The translations under genes and the position numbers were made by a program. A stretch of 64,000 nt of DNA, taken from Stutzerimonas decontaminans (lineage in GTDB: Bacteria; Pseudomonadota; Gammaproteobacteria; Pseudomonadales; Pseudomonadaceae). Positions 52,011 to 61,886 of the stretch are shown here, in pieces. The stretch is from contig NZ_CP007509.1 in assembly GCF_000661915.1 (NCBI RefSeq), forward strand, positions 310,001 through 374,000, read 5' to 3'. Numbering within the stretch: position 1 is the stretch's first letter; each line of letters starts with the position of its first letter. Below the pieces are notes generated by a model. The model was not told where the DNA came from and made no database searches. It saw nothing but the letters and a program-made list of their open reading frames with translations.

Positions 52011-52520
52011 TTGTCTCGCGTTCTTTTCCTTACCGGTTTGCTGGCGCTACCCGCGTTCGCCGCCGAGCCCACACTCTACGGACGTTACGAACACATCAAG
52101 ATCGAACAGATCGGCAAGACCTTGCCGGCCAAGATGGATACCGGCGCCATGACCGCATCGCTGTCGGCACGGGACATCGAGCAGTTCAAGCGGGACGGCG
52201 AGGACTGGGTCCGCTTCCGCCTTGCAGTCGACGGCGCCGATGACACTCTTTATGAGCAGCGCCTGCTGGGCATCAGCCGCATCAAGTCGCGCGCCGAGGA
52301 GTCCGGCAATGTCGACCCGGACAGCGAGCCACCGCGGGCCGAGCGCCCCATCGTCGGCATGCAGTTGTGCATCGGCGACCAGTTGCGAGATGTCGAAGTC
52401 AATCTGACCGACCGCACCCACTTCAGCTATCCCTTGCTGATTGGTGCCGAGACCATCCGTGATCTGAACGCAGCGATCTACCCGACAGCGAAATACACGG
52501 CGGGTCAGCCGACCTGCTAG
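52011..52520 (+). CDS. Exported retropepsin-like (ATP-dependent zinc protease family) protein, TTG start
   Basis: 169 residues from TTG 52011, five bases after AGGAGG, giving a clean signal peptide (VLFLTGLLALPAFA-AEP). The mature domain has KMDTGAMTASLSA with Asp43-Thr-Gly, the active-site pattern of single-chain pepsin-like retropepsins, and SYPLLIGAETI, the flap/second-strand signature. The family is labelled putative ATP-dependent zinc protease but is thought to act as an aspartic protease; here it would be periplasmic. The target is unknown. It stands alone before a long non-coding spacer. Confidence 0.82.
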   Translation: MSRVLFLTGLLALPAFAAEPTLYGRYEHIKIEQIGKTLPAKMDTGAMTASLSARDIEQFKRDGEDWVRFRLAVDGADDTLYEQRLLGISRIKSRAEESGNVDPDSEPPRAERPIVGMQLCIGDQLRDVEVNLTDRTHFSYPLLIGAETIRDLNAAIYPTAKYTAGQPTC

Positions 52521-53275
52521 CGCCGTTTCGCCAGTCGAGCGAAGCGTTCTTTTGCGCCACGCCAAGCGCCAGGGGCAGCAGGCCGGGTGGCCGGCCCCGC
52601 GGCGTCAATTGCTAGCACCGGTGGCGCCCGGTGCAGCGGGCGGCTGGCGCCTTCCTTATATACCCTGTGCTGTTGCCGGGAGGCGGCATCGCTGCTCTGC
52701 GCGGCTTGGGTAGAGTTCTGCTGCCTCCAGACCACACTGTCGCTGTGCGCATGGGGCTACGCCTGGGAGCAGGGCGATGTATTGAAAGCGATGTGTTGAA
52801 ATAAAAGAGCCATACAATAAAGATAGTTTATTTTTTGTAGGTTCTTTGTTTTTAGTCGGTTGATTAAATTTATCTAATATTGATTAAGCGGCGCGGTTAG
52901 TTGCTTTCTAATTTATTCGGCTCTCTTCAACAAGCTTTTAATTAATTCAAATGGGCTCCCTGCGCGGTGAATATATGGCGGTTGGAATTCCCATGACCGG
53001 TCAGTCTTGAAATGGATGCCGAGGCGACAGCCGGCGATCGGCGCGATTCCCCTAGGTCTTTCGCGCAGCCTGTCTGCGACGAAGGTTAGCGCTCGTCTGC
53101 TGGCAGATCGCTTGTAGACAGGTCGAGGTGTGCGAGCGGCTCTGTTCGACAGCTTCACAGCGGTACTGGGTCGATCGTCAGACTAAAGTCGGGGCTTTCA
53201 ATCATAAAGGCACCCCTGCTAAATTCAGCATGTGGGTTCCCTTCACACGCAATAAAAATAAGGCGGAGAACGTCA
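52521..53275. other. 755-base spacer with an AT-rich core; no supportable gene
   Basis: The centre (about 52795-52960) is strongly AT-rich. It holds an AATAAA/TTTATT inverted repeat (52816-52832) and two copies of TTGATTAA (52860-52867 and 52880-52887) whose starts are 20 bases apart, about two helical turns. A palindrome GACTAAAGTC lies at 53181-53190, before the DUF4212 gene. Open frames here are short, lack ribosome sites and give no recognisable protein. The region most likely carries the promoter and regulator sites of the DUF4212-symporter operon, or is a decayed insertion. Confidence 0.55.
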
Positions 53276-53539
53276 ATGGCCGACAACGATAAAGAAAATG
53301 CTGCTGCGTACTGGAAGGCGAATGTTCGCCTTATCACTTGGAGCTTGGTGGTCTGGGCTCTTGTCTCGTATGGTTTCGGTATCCTCCTGCGCCCGCTGGT
53401 ATCCGGCATCCCGGTTGGGGGCACGGATCTAGGCTTCTGGTTCGCTCAACAGGGTTCCATCATCACGTTCATTTTGATCATCTTCCACTACGCGTGGCGG
53501 CTGAACAAATTGGACAAGGAATTCGGGGTTGAGGAGTAA
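53276..53539 (+). CDS. DUF4212 small membrane subunit of a Na+/solute symporter
   Basis: 87 residues with two membrane helices (LITWSLVVWALVSYGFGILL and GSIITFILIIFHYAWRL). GGCGGAGAA precedes the ATG. DUF4212 proteins always lie next to the VC_2705-type sodium:solute symporter and are its probable accessory subunit. It ends 5 bases before the symporter gene. Confidence 0.92.
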   Translation: MADNDKENAAAYWKANVRLITWSLVVWALVSYGFGILLRPLVSGIPVGGTDLGFWFAQQGSIITFILIIFHYAWRLNKLDKEFGVEE

Positions 53540-53544
53540 CCACA

Positions 53545-55314
53545 ATGAGCCAATATTGGATCAACATGATGTTCGTGGGCGCGTCCTTCCTGCTCTATAT
53601 AGGAATCGCGATCTGGGCCCGCGCTGGGTCGACTAAGGAATTCTACGTTGCTGGTGGTGGCGTTCACCCCGTTACCAACGGTATGGCGACTGCGGCAGAC
53701 TGGATGTCTGCAGCTTCCTTCATTTCCATGGCCGGTCTGATCGCTTCCGGCGGTTATGCCACTTCCGTTTACCTGATGGGTTGGACCGGTGGCTACGTGC
53801 TGCTGGCGATGCTGCTGGCGCCCTACCTGCGTAAGTTCGGCAAGTTCACTGTGCCGGACTTCATCGGTGACCGCTTCTACAGCCGTGGCGCGCGCCTGGT
53901 AGCTGTCGTCTGCCTCATCCTCATCTCCGTTACTTACGTAATCGGTCAGATGGCAGGTGCTGGTGTGGCGTTCTCCCGCTTCCTGGAAGTGAGCAACTCC
54001 GCCGGTATCTGGATTGCTGCTGCCATCGTGTTCGCCTACGCGGTATTCGGCGGCATGAAGGGCATCACCTACACCCAGGTGGCGCAGTACGTGGTTCTAA
54101 TCATCGCCTACACCATCCCGGCCGTGTTCATTGCCATGCAGCTGACTGGCAACCCGATTCCGATGCTGGGTATGTTCGGCACCCACGTCGAGTCCGGCGT
54201 GCCGCTGCTGGACAAGCTGGATCAGGTTGTTACTGACCTTGGCTTCGCTGCCTACACTGCTGACGTCGACAACAAGCTGAACATGTTCCTGTTCACCCTG
54301 TCGCTGATGATCGGTACTGCTGGTCTGCCACACGTAATCATTCGCTTCTTCACCGTACCGAAGGTAGCTGATGCCCGCTGGTCCGCTGGCTGGACCCTGG
54401 TCTTCATCGCCCTGCTGTACCTCACCGCTCCGGCCGTTGCCTCCATGGCACGTCTGAACCTGGTCAATACCATCTATCCGGAAGGCCCGCAGGCCGAAGC
54501 GATCCGCTACGAAGATCGTCCAGATTGGGTACAGACCTGGGAAACGACTGGCCTGATCAAGTGGGAAGACAAGAACGCCGACGGTCGTGTGCAGATGTAC
54601 AACGACGCCAGCGCCGCCTTCGCTCCGACCGCTGCAGAGCGTGGCTGGAATGGCAACGAGCTGACCGTGAACAACGACATCATCGTTCTGGCCAACCCGG
54701 AAATCGCCAATCTGCCAAGCTGGGTCATCGGTCTGATCGCCGCAGGTGCTATCGCTGCTGCGCTCTCGACTGCTGCGGGTCTGTTGCTGGCGATCTCGTC
54801 TGCCATCAGTCATGACCTTATTAAGACACTCATCAATCCGAAGATCAGCGAGAAGAACGAGATGCTGGCTGCTCGTCTTTCCATGACGGCAGCGATCCTG
54901 CTGGCAACCTGGTTGGGTCTGAATCCTCCGGGCTTCGCCGCGCAGGTGGTGGCACTGGCGTTCGGTCTTGCGGCAGCGAGCCTGTTCCCGGCGCTGATGA
55001 TGGGTATCTTCTCCAAGCGCGTGAACAGCAAGGGTGCCGTCGCCGGTATGCTGGTTGGTGTGGTTTCCACCGCCGTGTACATCTTCCTGTACCTGGGCTG
55101 GTTCTTCATCCCAGGCACTGCGAGCATCCCGAACACGCCTGATCAGTGGTGGATGGGGATCTCCCCGCAGGCCTTCGGTGCTGTGGGTGCCATCCTGAAC
55201 TTCGCTGTTGCCTACGCTGTGTCGATGGCTACCGAAGCGCCGCCGCAGGAAATTCAGGATCTGGTCGAGAGCGTTCGTACCCCGAAAGGTGCTGGCGTTG
55301 CGCTTGATCACTAA
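53545..55314 (+). CDS. VC_2705-type Na+/solute symporter (ActP-like)
   Basis: 589 residues with about 13 membrane helices. It begins MSQYWINMMFVGASFLLYIG and carries FYVAGGGVHPVTNGMATAADWMSAASFISMAG, split here as FYVAGGGVHPVTNGM then ATAADWMSAASF, the SSS-family Na+-binding entrance. A loop of about 85 residues (NTIYPEGPQAEAIRY to NEIANLPSW region) is typical of this subgroup. It likely takes up acetate or another short carboxylate with Na+. GAGGAG at the end of the upstream gene serves as ribosome site. The next genes on the opposite strand match the conserved neighbourhood. Confidence 0.9.
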   Translation: MSQYWINMMFVGASFLLYIGIAIWARAGSTKEFYVAGGGVHPVTNGMATAADWMSAASFISMAGLIASGGYATSVYLMGWTGGYVLLAMLLAPYLRKFGKFTVPDFIGDRFYSRGARLVAVVCLILISVTYVIGQMAGAGVAFSRFLEVSNSAGIWIAAAIVFAYAVFGGMKGITYTQVAQYVVLIIAYTIPAVFIAMQLTGNPIPMLGMFGTHVESGVPLLDKLDQVVTDLGFAAYTADVDNKLNMFLFTLSLMIGTAGLPHVIIRFFTVPKVADARWSAGWTLVFIALLYLTAPAVASMARLNLVNTIYPEGPQAEAIRYEDRPDWVQTWETTGLIKWEDKNADGRVQMYNDASAAFAPTAAERGWNGNELTVNNDIIVLANPEIANLPSWVIGLIAAGAIAAALSTAAGLLLAISSAISHDLIKTLINPKISEKNEMLAARLSMTAAILLATWLGLNPPGFAAQVVALAFGLAAASLFPALMMGIFSKRVNSKGAVAGMLVGVVSTAVYIFLYLGWFFIPGTASIPNTPDQWWMGISPQAFGAVGAILNFAVAYAVSMATEAPPQEIQDLVESVRTPKGAGVALDH

Positions 55315-55367
55315 CTGATAATGCAGCCGGACGTCAGACCTGCTCTGACACAAGGTTGAGGTAGAAG

Positions 55368-55398
55368 TCGGGCTTCCATATGGAAGCCCGATTTTTTT
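55368..55398 (+). terminator. Terminator after the symporter gene
   Basis: Perfect palindrome with arms TCGGGCTTCCAT and ATGGAAGCCCGA (55368-55391) followed by seven T (55392-55398). Confidence 0.94.
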
Positions 55399-55412
55399 AG
55401 GGGGAGTTGTAT

Positions 55413-55931
55413 ATGTTCTGGCATCTAATTGCGGCAATCGTCGCAGGTGTAGCGGGAGCCGGTATCGGGCTGCTGCTGCGCTCACTGACGCGGAAGCGGT
55501 TGCCGAAATGGATCATTCCCGTATGTGCCGGTCTGGGGATGCTGAGTTACACCATCCACTACGAGTACACCTGGTTCGAAACCAAGCAAGCGCGCCTGCC
55601 AGCGGGATCGGTGGTGGTCATGAGTGAAGAGGGCGAAATGCTCTGGCGCCCGTGGACGATGATCTATCCGATGCCATTGGCCTATACGGTGCTCGATGGC
55701 GCAAACGCCCAGGTGCAGGACACCAGCCAGGGGCGTCTCGGTCGTTTCGTGCTGTATCGTTTCGAGAAGCAACACCTGACATCGACCGTAAAGAGCGCCA
55801 GCTATCAGTTGATTTGCGCGGAAAAGGCGATGTTCAGGCTGAACGAAGCCGGCGAGGCGAAGATCGAGACGCTGACCGAGCTGGAAGCTGATTCACCGTT
55901 GTATCAGGCTATTTGTGAGGCCCGTCGGTAA
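55413..55931 (+). CDS. Membrane-anchored protein of unknown function
   Basis: 172 residues from ATG 55413, six bases after GGGGAG. Two N-terminal membrane helices (HLIAAIVAGVAGAGIGLLL and WIIPVCAGLGMLSYTIHY) are followed by a soluble domain with few hallmarks (GSVVVMSEEGEMLWRPWTM). I do not recognise the family. It begins just after the symporter terminator, so it has its own promoter or depends on read-through. Confidence 0.78.
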   Translation: MFWHLIAAIVAGVAGAGIGLLLRSLTRKRLPKWIIPVCAGLGMLSYTIHYEYTWFETKQARLPAGSVVVMSEEGEMLWRPWTMIYPMPLAYTVLDGANAQVQDTSQGRLGRFVLYRFEKQHLTSTVKSASYQLICAEKAMFRLNEAGEAKIETLTELEADSPLYQAICEARR

Positions 55932-56127
55932 CGAGGGGTTGCTTACAGCGTGCGGACTCCGCGCATCAGCATCATCTGATGCGCGCCGTGACGAAACAGT
56001 CTGGGCGGTTCCGCAATGGAGCCGTGGTCAGCTAAGTGGCATTGACCGCACGCGACCATAATCGATGGCCCCTCCCCAGCTGCCTGCTGACATTCCACTG
56101 GCGCAGCGCTACTGCATCAATTCCCGA

Positions 56128-56835
56128 TCAGATCGAGTTGAACGCAGCCTTGCGCGCGCGTTGCCAGCATCTCAGTCGTTGAGCCAGTTCGTCGAGGCTG
56201 GTCAGGCCTATGCGTTGCGCACGGTTGAGCAGAATCAGGGCGATCTCTGCGGTCGCCATGGCGTCGGCGGATGCATTGTGGCGCTGTGGGATGTGGATAT
56301 TGAAATAGTCGAGCCAGTGATCCAGGCCGCCGCGATGAATCATGGCCTCGGGGAAGAGCATGGGCGCCAGATCGGCTACATCGAGGAAGGTGTGGTCCAT
56401 CGAGTAGCCAAGCTCCCTCTTCAGCGCGCGACCCAGCATGCGCTGGTCGAATGGAGCATGAAAGGCCAGGATCACGCTGCCAGCAGCAAACTCCATGAAG
56501 CTCAGTAGCGCTTCGGCGGGCGGCAGTCCGTTAGCCAGTTCGCTTGGGGCGATCCCGTGGATCAGCACGCTTTCGGTGACCTTGACCTGACGACACAGCG
56601 TGCATTCGAACTGCTGGGAGTAATCGATAGCGCCGTCTTCGATGACGACCGCGCCGATGGCGATGACCAGGTCGCGCTTGAGATGCAAGCCGGTGGTTTC
56701 CAGATCCAGCACCACCAGGCGCTGTTGGCGCAGCGGGATACTCTGCGGCGCCAGTGGGGGCAGCAGCTCGTCAATGCGTTGTTGCTGCTCGGCAGGCAGC
56801 TTCGGGCCGCGTGGGTTGAACCAGAACATACTCAT
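56128..56835 (-). CDS. DnaQ-like 3'-5' exonuclease (DEDDh)
   Basis: 235 residues. The four acids and His of the DEDDh group are visible: Asp and Glu in VLDLETTGL, Asp in HAPFDQRML, and His with Asp in QRHNASADAMATAE. It resembles the proofreading epsilon subunit of DNA polymerase III but is encoded apart from the polymerase. Its ATG overlaps the stop of the CBS/nucleotidyltransferase gene upstream, so the two are translated together; the pair faces the symporter genes as in P. aeruginosa PA3232-PA3235. Confidence 0.9.
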   Translation of the reverse strand: MSMFWFNPRGPKLPAEQQQRIDELLPPLAPQSIPLRQQRLVVLDLETTGLHLKRDLVIAIGAVVIEDGAIDYSQQFECTLCRQVKVTESVLIHGIAPSELANGLPPAEALLSFMEFAAGSVILAFHAPFDQRMLGRALKRELGYSMDHTFLDVADLAPMLFPEAMIHRGGLDHWLDYFNIHIPQRHNASADAMATAEIALILLNRAQRIGLTSLDELAQRLRCWQRARKAAFNSI

Positions 56836-58766
56836 AGTTGATAGCGCACCGCGAGACTGGCCTGTAGCCGCTGGGCCTGGCGGAAGGACTCGCGCAGGAT
56901 TCGGCGGTCCAGCACGTTGAGGGTATCTGGATCCAGGCGGTTGGAATAGGGCAGTCCATCGCGTGCCTGCTGTTGGTGATGCTGCATGCGAGTCTGCTGG
57001 ATAAAGTGGTAGGCCTCTTCGTAGGCCGCACCATCCTTCTTCTCGATGACGCCCTTCTCCATCAACTTGCGCAAGCGTTCAAGGGTGTTGCAGGTGCCGA
57101 TATCGTTGCTCAGTGCCAGCAGTCGGGCACCATCGACGAAGGGGGTCAGGCCCTGAACCTTGAGGTCCAGCGTGTCCTTGCCCTCGCCCTTGCGAGCCAC
57201 AACGAAGTCACGGAAACGGCCGACCGGCGGGCGATGGCGCAAGGCATTTTCGGCCATCATGCGCTGGAACAGGCGGTTTTCGCCGATCTCCTCGAGCAGA
57301 TCGCGGCGTAATTGCTCACAGCCTTCGGCCGGCCCCCAGACGCTGCGCAGGTCGAAATAAATGGTGCTGCCGAGCAGATTTTCCGGCGTTGCTTCGCGGA
57401 CGAATGAGCTGAAGCGCCGGCTCCACTCTTGGCGCGAAAGACACAGCTGGGGGTTGCTGGCCATGATGTTGCCTTTGCACAGCGTGAAGCCGCAGGCGTC
57501 GAGGTCACGGTTTATGCGTTCGGCCAGCGGTAGCAGGCGACCGCGGATATGTGCAGCTTCGGCTGCATCGGCGGCCTCGAAGAGAATGCCATTGTCCTGG
57601 TCGGTGTACAGCGTCTGTTCCTGACGGCCTTCGCTGCCGAAACACAGCCAGGTGAACGGCACACCCGGATCGCCGATGTGCTGGATGGCCAGCTCGATTA
57701 CCCGACACACGGTATGGTCGTTGAGCAGCGTGACGATGCGGGTGATCTGAGTCGACGAGGCGCCATGGGCGAGCATGTTGTCGACCAGCTGCCTGATGCG
57801 GCTGCGGATGACGACCAGGGCATCGACGCGATCGGCATGACGAATGGTCTGCGCCAGGTGCACCAGATCCACGCGCTGCAGGGAGAACAGGTCGCGTTCG
57901 GAAATCACGCCCCGCAGCAGGCCATCTTCAACCACGCAGACATGGGCAATATGTCGCTCGGTCATGGCGATCGCCGCATCGAAGGCGGTGGCGTCCGGCG
58001 GCAGATAGAACGGATCGTGGGTCATGAACTGCGCGATCGGCTGGCTAAGGTCGCTGGTGCCGGTACCGATCACCCGGCGCAGATCGCGCAGGGTGAATAT
58101 GCCTTGCGGATGCAATGCTTCATCGACGATGACGATGCTGCCGACGTTTTCCTCCTGCATCATCGCTACCGCTTCGTTGAGTGGCTTGGAGGGCAGGCAG
58201 GACACCGGATGGTGAAGCGCCAGCTCACCGATGCTGGTCTCGAGTGAATACTGCTCGCCCAGGCTCTCCACGGCGCGCATCTGCGCCTGTTGGTTGACCA
58301 AGTCGAGCAGGCTGCTGACGCCGCGCATGGCGAAGTCACGAAACACCGAGGACTGGGAAACCAGCTGGACGAAGGCGGGCTTGCCGAGCAGGAAGCAGAA
58401 GGTGTCTTCGGCGGCCAGATGAGCGGTGCGCGTTGCCCGTTCTCCCATGAGCGCTGCCATGGGAAAGCACTCGCCAACGATCACTTCGAAGGTGGTGTCG
58501 GTGCCGCGCTTGGCAGTATGCGGGCGCTGACCATGAACACGGCCCTGCTTGACGATATAGAAGTGCTGCACCACGCCGTCGTCCGGTGAAATGATGCAAT
58601 CGCCTTCGGCATAGAAGCGCAGCTCACAGTTTTCCACCAGGTAGGCCAGGTGAGCCGGTTCCATCTGGTTGAACGGGGCGTACTTGCGCAGAAACTCCAT
58701 GGTGCCATGGATGTTTTGCAGTACGGCCGTCTTCCCAGCCTGGGAAAAGGCGTCGGGTGTGCTCAT
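56832..58766 (-). CDS. cNMP-binding/CBS/DUF294 nucleotidyltransferase-like protein
   Basis: 644 residues from ATG 58766 (GGAAG upstream). Domains in order: cyclic-nucleotide-binding-like barrel (about 25-140), a CBS pair (about 185-300), and a DUF294 nucleotidyltransferase with the signature CFGSEGRQEQTLYTDQDNG, in which Gly377-Ser378 and Asp389/Asp391 are the expected catalytic residues, plus a helical C-terminal domain. It resembles GlnD-type nucleotidyltransferases. It may modify a partner in response to a nucleotide bound by the CBS domains. It is the usual neighbour of the DUF4212-symporter module. Confidence 0.9.
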   Translation of the reverse strand: MSTPDAFSQAGKTAVLQNIHGTMEFLRKYAPFNQMEPAHLAYLVENCELRFYAEGDCIISPDDGVVQHFYIVKQGRVHGQRPHTAKRGTDTTFEVIVGECFPMAALMGERATRTAHLAAEDTFCFLLGKPAFVQLVSQSSVFRDFAMRGVSSLLDLVNQQAQMRAVESLGEQYSLETSIGELALHHPVSCLPSKPLNEAVAMMQEENVGSIVIVDEALHPQGIFTLRDLRRVIGTGTSDLSQPIAQFMTHDPFYLPPDATAFDAAIAMTERHIAHVCVVEDGLLRGVISERDLFSLQRVDLVHLAQTIRHADRVDALVVIRSRIRQLVDNMLAHGASSTQITRIVTLLNDHTVCRVIELAIQHIGDPGVPFTWLCFGSEGRQEQTLYTDQDNGILFEAADAAEAAHIRGRLLPLAERINRDLDACGFTLCKGNIMASNPQLCLSRQEWSRRFSSFVREATPENLLGSTIYFDLRSVWGPAEGCEQLRRDLLEEIGENRLFQRMMAENALRHRPPVGRFRDFVVARKGEGKDTLDLKVQGLTPFVDGARLLALSNDIGTCNTLERLRKLMEKGVIEKKDGAAYEEAYHFIQQTRMQHHQQQARDGLPYSNRLDPDTLNVLDRRILRESFRQAQRLQASLAVRYQL

Positions 58767-58903
58767 GGTTGGCTTCCATTTTTTGTTAATGGTGGGCTGC
58801 GGGCCGGTTGGACCCAATTGGACGTAAGTCTAGTCAGCTCGAGGGGTGTGCGAGCTGATCGGGGTCAGCCTCGTGTTGCGGGCTGTTGCAACGGTGCAGG
58901 CAT

Positions 58904-58927
58904 AAAAAACCGCCCCGAAGGGCGGTT
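58904..58927 (-). terminator. glcB terminator
   Basis: On the minus strand AACCGCCC pairs with GGGCGGTT around TTCG, followed by six T (58909 to 58904). It lies 21 bases after the glcB stop. Confidence 0.93.
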
Positions 58928-58948
58928 CCTGTGCAGCGCTGACGCGGA

Positions 58949-61129
58949 TTACAGGCCGTTCTTGGCCTTGAACTCGCGACGGCGGCGGTGCAGTACTGGC
59001 TCGGTGTAGCCGTTGGGCTGCTTGGTGCCTTCGAGGACCAGCTCCAGGGCAGCCTGGAAGGCCACACTGTTGTCGAAGTCCGGCGCCATCGGGCGGTACA
59101 GCGGATCACCCTGGTTCTGGCGGTCGACCACCGGCGCCATGCGCTTGAGGCTTTCGACGACCTGATCCTTGGTCACCACGCCATGGCGCATCCAGTTGGC
59201 CACGTGCTGGCTGGAGATACGCAGGGTGGCGCGGTCTTCCATCAGCGCGATGTCGTTGATGTCCGGCACCTTGGAGCAGCCGACGCCCTGTTCGACCCAG
59301 CGAACCATGTAGCCGAGGATGCCCTGCGAGTTGTTGTCCAGCTCGTTGCGCTTCTCTTCCTCGCTCCAGTTGGTGTCTTGCGCCAGCGGGATGGTGAGGA
59401 TGTCGTCGATGGACGCCTTCTCGCGCTTGGCCAGTTCGACCTGACGCGCCTGCACGTCGATCTTGTGGTAGTGCATGGCGTGCAGGGTGGCGGCGGTCGG
59501 CGACGGCACCCAGGCGGTGTTGGCGCCGGCCATGGGGTGGCCGACCTTCTGCTCGAGCATCGCCGCCATCAGGTCAGGCATGGCCCACATGCCCTTGCCG
59601 ATTTGCGCCTTGCCCTGCAGGCCGCAGGCCAGACCCACGTCTACGTTGTTGTTCTCGTAGGCGCTGATCCACTTCTCGGCCTTCATGGCCGCCTTGCGCA
59701 CCATCGGGCCGGCTTCCATGGAGGTGTGGATTTCGTCACCGGTGCGGTCGAGGAAGCCGGTGTTGATGAACACCACGCGCTCGCGCGCTTCCTTGATGCA
59801 GGCCTTGAGGTTGATCGTGGTACGACGCTCCTCGTCCATGATGCCGACCTTCAGGGTGTTGCGCGGCAGACCGAGGACGTCCTCGACGCGACCGAACAGC
59901 TCGGTGGCGAAGGCCACTTCTTCCGGGCCGTGCATCTTCGGCTTGACGATGTACATCGAGCCGGTGCGAGTGTTCTTGCGGCTGGTGTTGCCGTTGAGGT
60001 TGTGCACCGCGATCAGGCTGGTGAACAGGCCGTCCATGATGCCTTCCGGCACCTCGTTGCCTTCCTTGTCGAGGATGGCATCGTTGGTCATCAGGTGACC
60101 GACGTTACGGATGAACAGCAGGGAGCGGCCATGCAGGGTCAGCTCGCCGTTACCGTCGGCCTTGCTGTAGACGCGGTCCGGGTTCATGGCGCGGGTGATG
60201 CGCTTGCCGCCTTTCTCCAGCTCTTCGACCAGGTCGCCCTTCATCAGGCCGAGCCAGTTGCGATAGACGATGGTCTTGTCGTCGGCGTCGACGGCGGCGA
60301 TGGAGTCTTCGCAGTCCATGATGGTGGTCAGCGCCGATTCCATCAGGATGTCTTTCACGCCGGCCGCGTCGGTCTGGCCGATCGGGCTGGCCGGGTCGAT
60401 CTGGATCTCGAAGTGAATGCCGTTGTTCTTCAGCAGCACGGCGATCGGTGCGCTGGCTTCGCCCTGGAAGCCCTGCAGCTGGGCCGGGTTCTTCAGGCCG
60501 GTGGTGCTGCCGTCCTTGAGCGAAACGACCAGCTTGCCGCCTTCGATGCGGTAGCCGGTGGAATCGACGTGGGAGCCGGTTTCCAGCGGTGCGGCTTCAT
60601 TGAGGAAGTTGCGCGCGTAGGCGATGACCTTGTTGCCGCGGATTTCGTTGTAGCCCGGGCCCTTGCTGGCGCCGTCCGCTTCGGAGATGGCATCGGTGCC
60701 GTAGAGGGCGTCGTACAGCGAGCCCCAGCGGGCGTTGGCGGCGTTCAGGGCGAAGCGCGCGTTCATGATCGGCACCACCAGCTGCGGGCCGGCCATGCGG
60801 GCGATTTCTTCGTCGACGTTCTCAGTGGTGGCCTGGAAGTCTTCGGCTTCCGGCAGCAGGTAGCCGATTTCTTGCAGGAAGGCTTTGTACGCCACGGCAT
60901 CGTGGGCCTGACCGGCGCGAGCCTGGTGCCAGGCGTCAATCTGCGCCTGCAGTTCGTCACGCTTGGCCAGCAGCGCGCGGTTCTTCGGCGCCAGGTCGTG
61001 GATGACGCTGTCGGCGCCGGCCCAGAAGGCGGCGGCATCGACGCCGGTACCGGGAATCGCTTCGTTGTTCACGAAGTCGTACAGGACTTTGGCGACCTGC
61101 AGGCCACCGACTTGAACGCGCTCAGTCAT
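58949..61129 (-). CDS. glcB: Malate synthase G
   Basis: 726 residues from ATG 61129, which gives [20 protein letters not shown] as in P. aeruginosa GlcB; an ATG four codons earlier overlaps the ribosome site GAGGCGAG. It condenses glyoxylate with acetyl-CoA to malate in the glyoxylate shunt. Signatures include [25 protein letters not shown] [15 protein letters not shown] (catalytic acids) and [15 protein letters not shown]. The neighbouring ActP-like symporter fits growth on acetate. Confidence 0.96.
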   Translation of the reverse strand: MTERVQVGGLQVAKVLYDFVNNEAIPGTGVDAAAFWAGADSVIHDLAPKNRALLAKRDELQAQIDAWHQARAGQAHDAVAYKAFLQEIGYLLPEAEDFQATTENVDEEIARMAGPQLVVPIMNARFALNAANARWGSLYDALYGTDAISEADGASKGPGYNEIRGNKVIAYARNFLNEAAPLETGSHVDSTGYRIEGGKLVVSLKDGSTTGLKNPAQLQGFQGEASAPIAVLLKNNGIHFEIQIDPASPIGQTDAAGVKDILMESALTTIMDCEDSIAAVDADDKTIVYRNWLGLMKGDLVEELEKGGKRITRAMNPDRVYSKADGNGELTLHGRSLLFIRNVGHLMTNDAILDKEGNEVPEGIMDGLFTSLIAVHNLNGNTSRKNTRTGSMYIVKPKMHGPEEVAFATELFGRVEDVLGLPRNTLKVGIMDEERRTTINLKACIKEARERVVFINTGFLDRTGDEIHTSMEAGPMVRKAAMKAEKWISAYENNNVDVGLACGLQGKAQIGKGMWAMPDLMAAMLEQKVGHPMAGANTAWVPSPTAATLHAMHYHKIDVQARQVELAKREKASIDDILTIPLAQDTNWSEEEKRNELDNNSQGILGYMVRWVEQGVGCSKVPDINDIALMEDRATLRISSQHVANWMRHGVVTKDQVVESLKRMAPVVDRQNQGDPLYRPMAPDFDNSVAFQAALELVLEGTKQPNGYTEPVLHRRRREFKAKNGL

Positions 61130-61345
61130 TACTCGCCTCACTTGGTTCTTCTAATTCGACGGACAGTTCGTTTCTTGTAGTCCGAGTCGCCGGATACTAC
61201 ATGAAGCGCCGGCGAAAATCAGTCCGCCGAAAGAGCCCCCTGCGACGACGGGGGCTGCGCTGCAGGCTGCCACCGAGGCAGCTGCCTGCTATACCTAATG
61301 GGCCGTCGCTACCGCGTGAGCGATTCCCCAGCACAGGAGCAGTCC

Positions 61346-61870
61346 ATGGATCACCTCGTTCTTACCGTCATTGCCGAAGATCAGCCGGGTCTGGTCGAAC
61401 GTCTGGCCAAGTGCATCGCCGATCATGGCGGCAACTGGCTGGAGAGCCGCATGTCGCGCATGGCCGGGCAGTTCGCCGGCATTCTGCGGGTGGCCGTGCC
61501 GCAGCAGGCCCATGCCGAGCTTACCGCTGCGCTACAAGGGCTGGAGGCGCAGGGCATTCGCGTCCTGCTGGCGCACAGCGGCACGGAGCCGGTAGAGAGC
61601 TGGCAGGAAATCCAGCTGGAGCTGGTCGGCAATGATCGTCCGGGCATTGTGCGCGACATTACCCATCTGCTGGCCACGCACGGCGTCAACCTGGAAAGCC
61701 TGGATACCGAGGTGCTGCCGGCGCCGATGAGCAGCGAGCTGCTGTTCCGCGCCGAGGTGCGCCTGGCCGTGCCGAGCGAGCTGTCGCTGGAAGTCCTGCA
61801 ACAGCGGCTGGAAGCGCTGGCCGATGACCTGATGGTCGAACTCAAGCTGCAACCTGCCGAGAAATCCTAG
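61346..61870 (+). CDS. GcvR-like protein with two ACT domains
   Basis: 174 residues from ATG 61346, with CAGGAG upstream. Two ACT domains are visible: MDHLVLTVIAEDQPGLVERLAKCIADHG cut as VIAEDQPGLVERLAKCI (about 8-30) and LVGNDRPGIVRDITHLLA (about 90-110). GcvR-type proteins bind glycine and restrain GcvA in E. coli; members may be general amino-acid sensors. It is divergent from glcB. Confidence 0.85.
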   Translation: MDHLVLTVIAEDQPGLVERLAKCIADHGGNWLESRMSRMAGQFAGILRVAVPQQAHAELTAALQGLEAQGIRVLLAHSGTEPVESWQEIQLELVGNDRPGIVRDITHLLATHGVNLESLDTEVLPAPMSSELLFRAEVRLAVPSELSLEVLQQRLEALADDLMVELKLQPAEKS

Positions 61871-61886
61871 TCGGCTGGCGGCATGT

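Noticed and set aside
52587..53158. Short open frames in the AT-rich spacer (52587-52799 plus, 52913-53158 minus)
   Set aside because: No ribosome site, no conserved motif, and composition unlike real genes nearby.
53181..53190. ACTAAAGTCGG shared with 50403-50413 as a common regulator site
   Set aside because: Eleven-base matches arise often by chance in 64 kb; no further similarity surrounds the two copies.
58988..61180. Open frame of about 730 codons antisense to glcB
   Set aside because: Complement of a well-identified gene; composition and lack of any known motif mark it as a shadow.
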